Source: an uncultured Oscillospiraceae bacterium (GTDB lineage: Bacteria; Bacillota; Clostridia; Oscillospirales; Acutalibacteraceae). From it: a stretch of DNA of 64,000 bases. Location of the stretch: positions 1-64,000 of the forward strand of contig UQFO01000013.1 in NCBI GenBank assembly GCA_900540275.1, read 5' to 3'. The translations under genes were made by a program, and so were the position numbers. The notes below the pieces were generated by a model. That model was not told the origin of the DNA and did not search any database. It was given only the letters and a program-made list of their open reading frames with translations. This document shows positions 61,728-64,000 of this stretch, in pieces. The first letter of the stretch is position 1, and every line of letters begins with the position of its first letter.

Positions 61728-62474
61728 ATGAAGACAAAGAAAAAAATACTTCGTTCCGGTACAGCATTGGTTACCGCCTTGCTTATCATATGCCTTTCGT
61801 TAGTGACGGTGTTTGCCGCAAACGAGGCGGAATATAAGGTGAACGGCCAAACGGTCAGGACTGGGGATACCGTAACCTATATCCTGCGCTTTACCGGCCT
61901 CAACAAAAAGGTTGCCGGAATCAACATGTATGTGGAATACGACGAAAAACATCTTTCGGTTATAAAAGAAACGGCAAATCTTCCAGTTTTTACCGATGCT
62001 GTATGCAATACGGCTTCTGCGGGCAAGGTGTATTTCAACTCCGCGAACGCCGCCCGGGGCTACGAAATAGATGATGAGGCAATTATTATTTCGATTTCTT
62101 TTAAAATCAAGGATGAAGCAGGAACAATTTCCGATATTACAAGCGTGGTCGAAGAACTGTATGATATGGATGTCAAGCCGGTGGACTCCAGCGCTTACCA
62201 GCTGGATGGCTCCGTTATAGAAGGCACTCTGCCTGACGTGGTTACTCCGCAGGACGTCGAAAAAAGAATCGAACAGGCGAAGAAAGACAGCGGGGAGGAT
62301 ACGGGTACAAATTCTATTAATCTCTGGATTATCATAGGCGGCGCGGCGGCTTTGCTTTGTATTGCGGCGGCCGGCATCATAATTATAGCGAGAAGAAACG
62401 GAAAGAAAGAACAGACTCCCAAAGACAGCAGCGCGGATGATTCCGAGACAGAGCAGAAGAGCAGGAACGAATAA
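61728..62474 (+). CDS. Membrane-anchored single-cohesin protein
   Basis: A 248-aa preprotein. A signal/anchor (about 8-38) precedes one cohesin-like module (about 45-165: TVTYILRFTGLNKKVAGINMYVEYDEKHL, VYFNSANAARGYEI, IISISFKIKD), related to but divergent from those in the neighbours. A C-terminal membrane helix (about 198-222; NLWIIIGGAAALLCIAAAGIIIIA) and charged tail follow. This resembles an anchoring scaffoldin that would hold a dockerin protein to the membrane. CGGAGGAG precedes ATG. Confidence 0.78.
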   Translation: MKTKKKILRSGTALVTALLIICLSLVTVFAANEAEYKVNGQTVRTGDTVTYILRFTGLNKKVAGINMYVEYDEKHLSVIKETANLPVFTDAVCNTASAGKVYFNSANAARGYEIDDEAIIISISFKIKDEAGTISDITSVVEELYDMDVKPVDSSAYQLDGSVIEGTLPDVVTPQDVEKRIEQAKKDSGEDTGTNSINLWIIIGGAAALLCIAAAGIIIIARRNGKKEQTPKDSSADDSETEQKSRNE

Positions 62475-62562
62475 TCTTTCGTCGTAACCACAAAAATAAC
62501 TAATACTTATTGTATAATTTGTGAAAAGTTCGGATTTCCATAAATAATTTATCCAAAAAGCC

Positions 62563-62591
62563 TTGAAGTCACATTTTGCTTAGTGTATAAT
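62563..62591 (+). promoter_or_regulatory. Promoter of the third cohesin gene
   Basis: TTGAAG (62563-62568) and TATAAT (62586-62591), 17-bp spacer, 53 bases before ATG. Confidence 0.75.
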
Positions 62592-62644
62592 AAATTCGCT
62601 GAAGTGTACACAGACTTCGAAAAAATATTAGGAGGAAAAAACCA

Positions 62645-64000
62645 ATGAGAAAGTTAACCAGCGTATTACTTGTACTTTTACTGGTAGTATCTATGTGCTG
62701 TATCGCCGCGACAAACGTTGGCGCATCCGGTGCTGCGGATCTGCCGGAACCCGCTGAGGGAATGTACAGGTACTATTTCCTGGCTCCGAACCAGTGGCTT
62801 GAGACGAATGACGTCGCGGGCATTTACTGGTGGACCCCGTCTGAGAACGGTGCCTGGCCGGGTGAAGAAGCAACAAGAGTAGGCGACTACAAGAACCTGT
62901 TCTATTATGACGTACCGAAGGAGACTCCGGTGATTATCTGGAACGCGTTCGTTGACGCCGGAACAAAAGACAATCCGACAGAAGATGCACCGTATGCTTT
63001 CCAGACAGCAAACGTGAGCGTCGAATACCTCGATCCCGGTGAGAACGACAAGTGGCCCGAAGGCCGTGACGACATGAATGGCTGCATTTATGTTATCGAC
63101 TGCAACGGCGCTCCTGACTTCGACCCGTTTGGCGGCGCTACCACATGGCCCGGCGAATGGTGCGATTTCGACCCCGAGACGACTAAGATTGACGGCGACC
63201 TCACGGCGGAGGAATATGTTGCTCAGAAGTACTTTGATGTAACACAGCCGACTCAGCCGAGCGAAACAGACCCGTCCAGCGATTCGTCTGACCCGACCGA
63301 CGAGCCTACAAGCGAGCCGGCTACATCTACACAGCCTGTGACGAGCGACCCGACTGAGCCTTCTTCTGAATCGACTCAGCCGACAACCGCACCGGCAGAA
63401 TCCATGACAATCAACGGCGTTAAGGTGAAAACAGGCGACCAGGTTACTTATACGGCTTATCTGAAGGCCGAAGAGCTTGCGGCTGGAATCAATGCCTATG
63501 TTGAGTATGACGGCAGCCTTCTGAAGGTTTCTGACGAAACAAAAGCGCTTAAGAAAAAGGATGTTATTCCAACTGCTTATACAGGCAGCTCTATCCTGAA
63601 CTTTGACCCGGTCGACGGCGCAAGCCAGGTACTGTTCAATTCCAACGATATTGACGAGGGTTACGATTTCACAGCGGACGGCACTGTTCTTATCACGCTG
63701 AAGTTTGATGTTATCGGTACCTCCGGCGATGGCAAGATTGAGACAAAGGTTCTTGAGTTCCTCGGCATGACCGACGACGACAACAAGAATCTCCCCATCG
63801 ATTATGTCCTGACTGACATGACAGAAGGTCCGAAGCACACCTACAATGTCGCTGGTGAGAAAACCCTCACAGGCTTTGAGTGGAATGCTGCTGAGAACCC
63901 GATGACCCAGGGTGAAGATGGCGTCTGGACGCTTACCTTTAAGGATATTCCGGCTGGAACGTATTCTTATAAGATTTGCGAAGACGGCAAGTTCGATGTT
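62645..64000 (+). CDS. Secreted cohesin and starch-binding protein (partial, cut by window end)
   Basis: At least 452 aa; the frame is open to the window edge. Signal peptide about 1-27; an N-terminal aromatic-rich beta module (about 38-175, YYFLAPNQWLETNDVAGIYWWTPSE) like CBM26-type starch modules; a Ser/Thr/Pro linker; a cohesin-like module (about 253-395) strongly similar to those at 59657; then the start of an X25-like or SusE-like module (YNVAGEKTLTGFEWNAAENPMTQGEDGVW). AGGAGG precedes ATG at 62645. Further modules may lie beyond the window. Confidence 0.8.
   Translation, partial: MRKLTSVLLVLLLVVSMCCIAATNVGASGAADLPEPAEGMYRYYFLAPNQWLETNDVAGIYWWTPSENGAWPGEEATRVGDYKNLFYYDVPKETPVIIWNAFVDAGTKDNPTEDAPYAFQTANVSVEYLDPGENDKWPEGRDDMNGCIYVIDCNGAPDFDPFGGATTWPGEWCDFDPETTKIDGDLTAEEYVAQKYFDVTQPTQPSETDPSSDSSDPTDEPTSEPATSTQPVTSDPTEPSSESTQPTTAPAESMTINGVKVKTGDQVTYTAYLKAEELAAGINAYVEYDGSLLKVSDETKALKKKDVIPTAYTGSSILNFDPVDGASQVLFNSNDIDEGYDFTADGTVLITLKFDVIGTSGDGKIETKVLEFLGMTDDDNKNLPIDYVLTDMTEGPKHTYNVAGEKTLTGFEWNAAENPMTQGEDGVWTLTFKDIPAGTYSYKICEDGKFDV

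Noticed and set aside
62678..63838. Minus-strand 386-aa ORF opposite the third cohesin gene
   Set aside because: The plus-strand frame has signal peptide, RBS and cohesin motifs; the minus frame is a shadow.

Overview
The window looks like a chromosomal segment of a Gram-positive, low-to-medium GC gut Clostridia bacterium, probably of the Oscillospiraceae/Acutalibacteraceae (Ruminococcus-like) group. This is inferred from Firmicutes-type housekeeping genes (murA, rlmH next to a YycJ/WalJ hydrolase, rqcH, trmK next to a Nif3-family gene, str operon rpsL-rpsG-fusA-tuf), canonical AGGAGG ribosome binding sites, sigma-A promoters, and several secreted cohesin and dockerin proteins. The cohesin and dockerin proteins with starch-binding-like modules resemble the amylosome described in Ruminococcus bromii. 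The assignment is inference; no 16S gene is present.

Layout. 0-6.5 kb: two small conserved genes that overlap tail to tail, a divergent epimerase/TetR pair, and a VanR-VanS-VanY-like cluster with no D-Ala-D-Ser/Lac ligase. 6.6-19.4 kb: an AbgT transporter, serC-serA, trmK-Nif3, a DUF1858 protein, rqcH, a YycJ-rlmH-DUF2284 run, murA, and a regulatory patch with a 55-aa ribbon-helix-helix protein and an XRE regulator. 19.5-30.8 kb: yifB, a sigma factor, a zinc-ribbon protein, a complete polar amino-acid ABC importer, a 1092-aa hybrid histidine kinase and proBA. 30.8-35.2 kb: three low-complexity conserved genes, a YfcE-type phosphodiesterase, an archaeal-type proS, and metA of the predicted acetyl-CoA type.

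35.2-43.9 kb is the main accessory region. It has a small secreted protein followed by a strong hairpin and a five-gene membrane/ABC cassette, then two tandemly duplicated secreted dockerin proteins, then a frameshifted subtilase with dockerin whose catalytic serine position reads as cysteine. Part of this region is strikingly AT-rich and the boundary lies inside the subtilase gene.

43.9-59.5 kb returns to housekeeping: the str operon, queT behind a preQ1-I-like riboswitch, an orphan ABC ATPase, a phosphoglucomutase/phosphomannomutase, an AraC regulator, a dockerin-bearing starch-binding esterase, thpR, a 2-hydroxyacid dehydrogenase, a YbaK/ProX-type deacylase and galE. From 59.6 kb to the end lie three consecutive cell-surface cohesin proteins, the last cut by the window edge.

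How it fits together: dockerin proteins (two small unknowns, a subtilase, an esterase) and cohesin scaffolds occur in one 24-kb stretch, so the window plausibly holds part of a cell-surface, starch-directed multi-enzyme complex. The most novel-looking items are the 35.4-39.7 kb secreted-protein/ABC cassette, the subtilase with a Cys in place of Ser, and the cohesin cluster.
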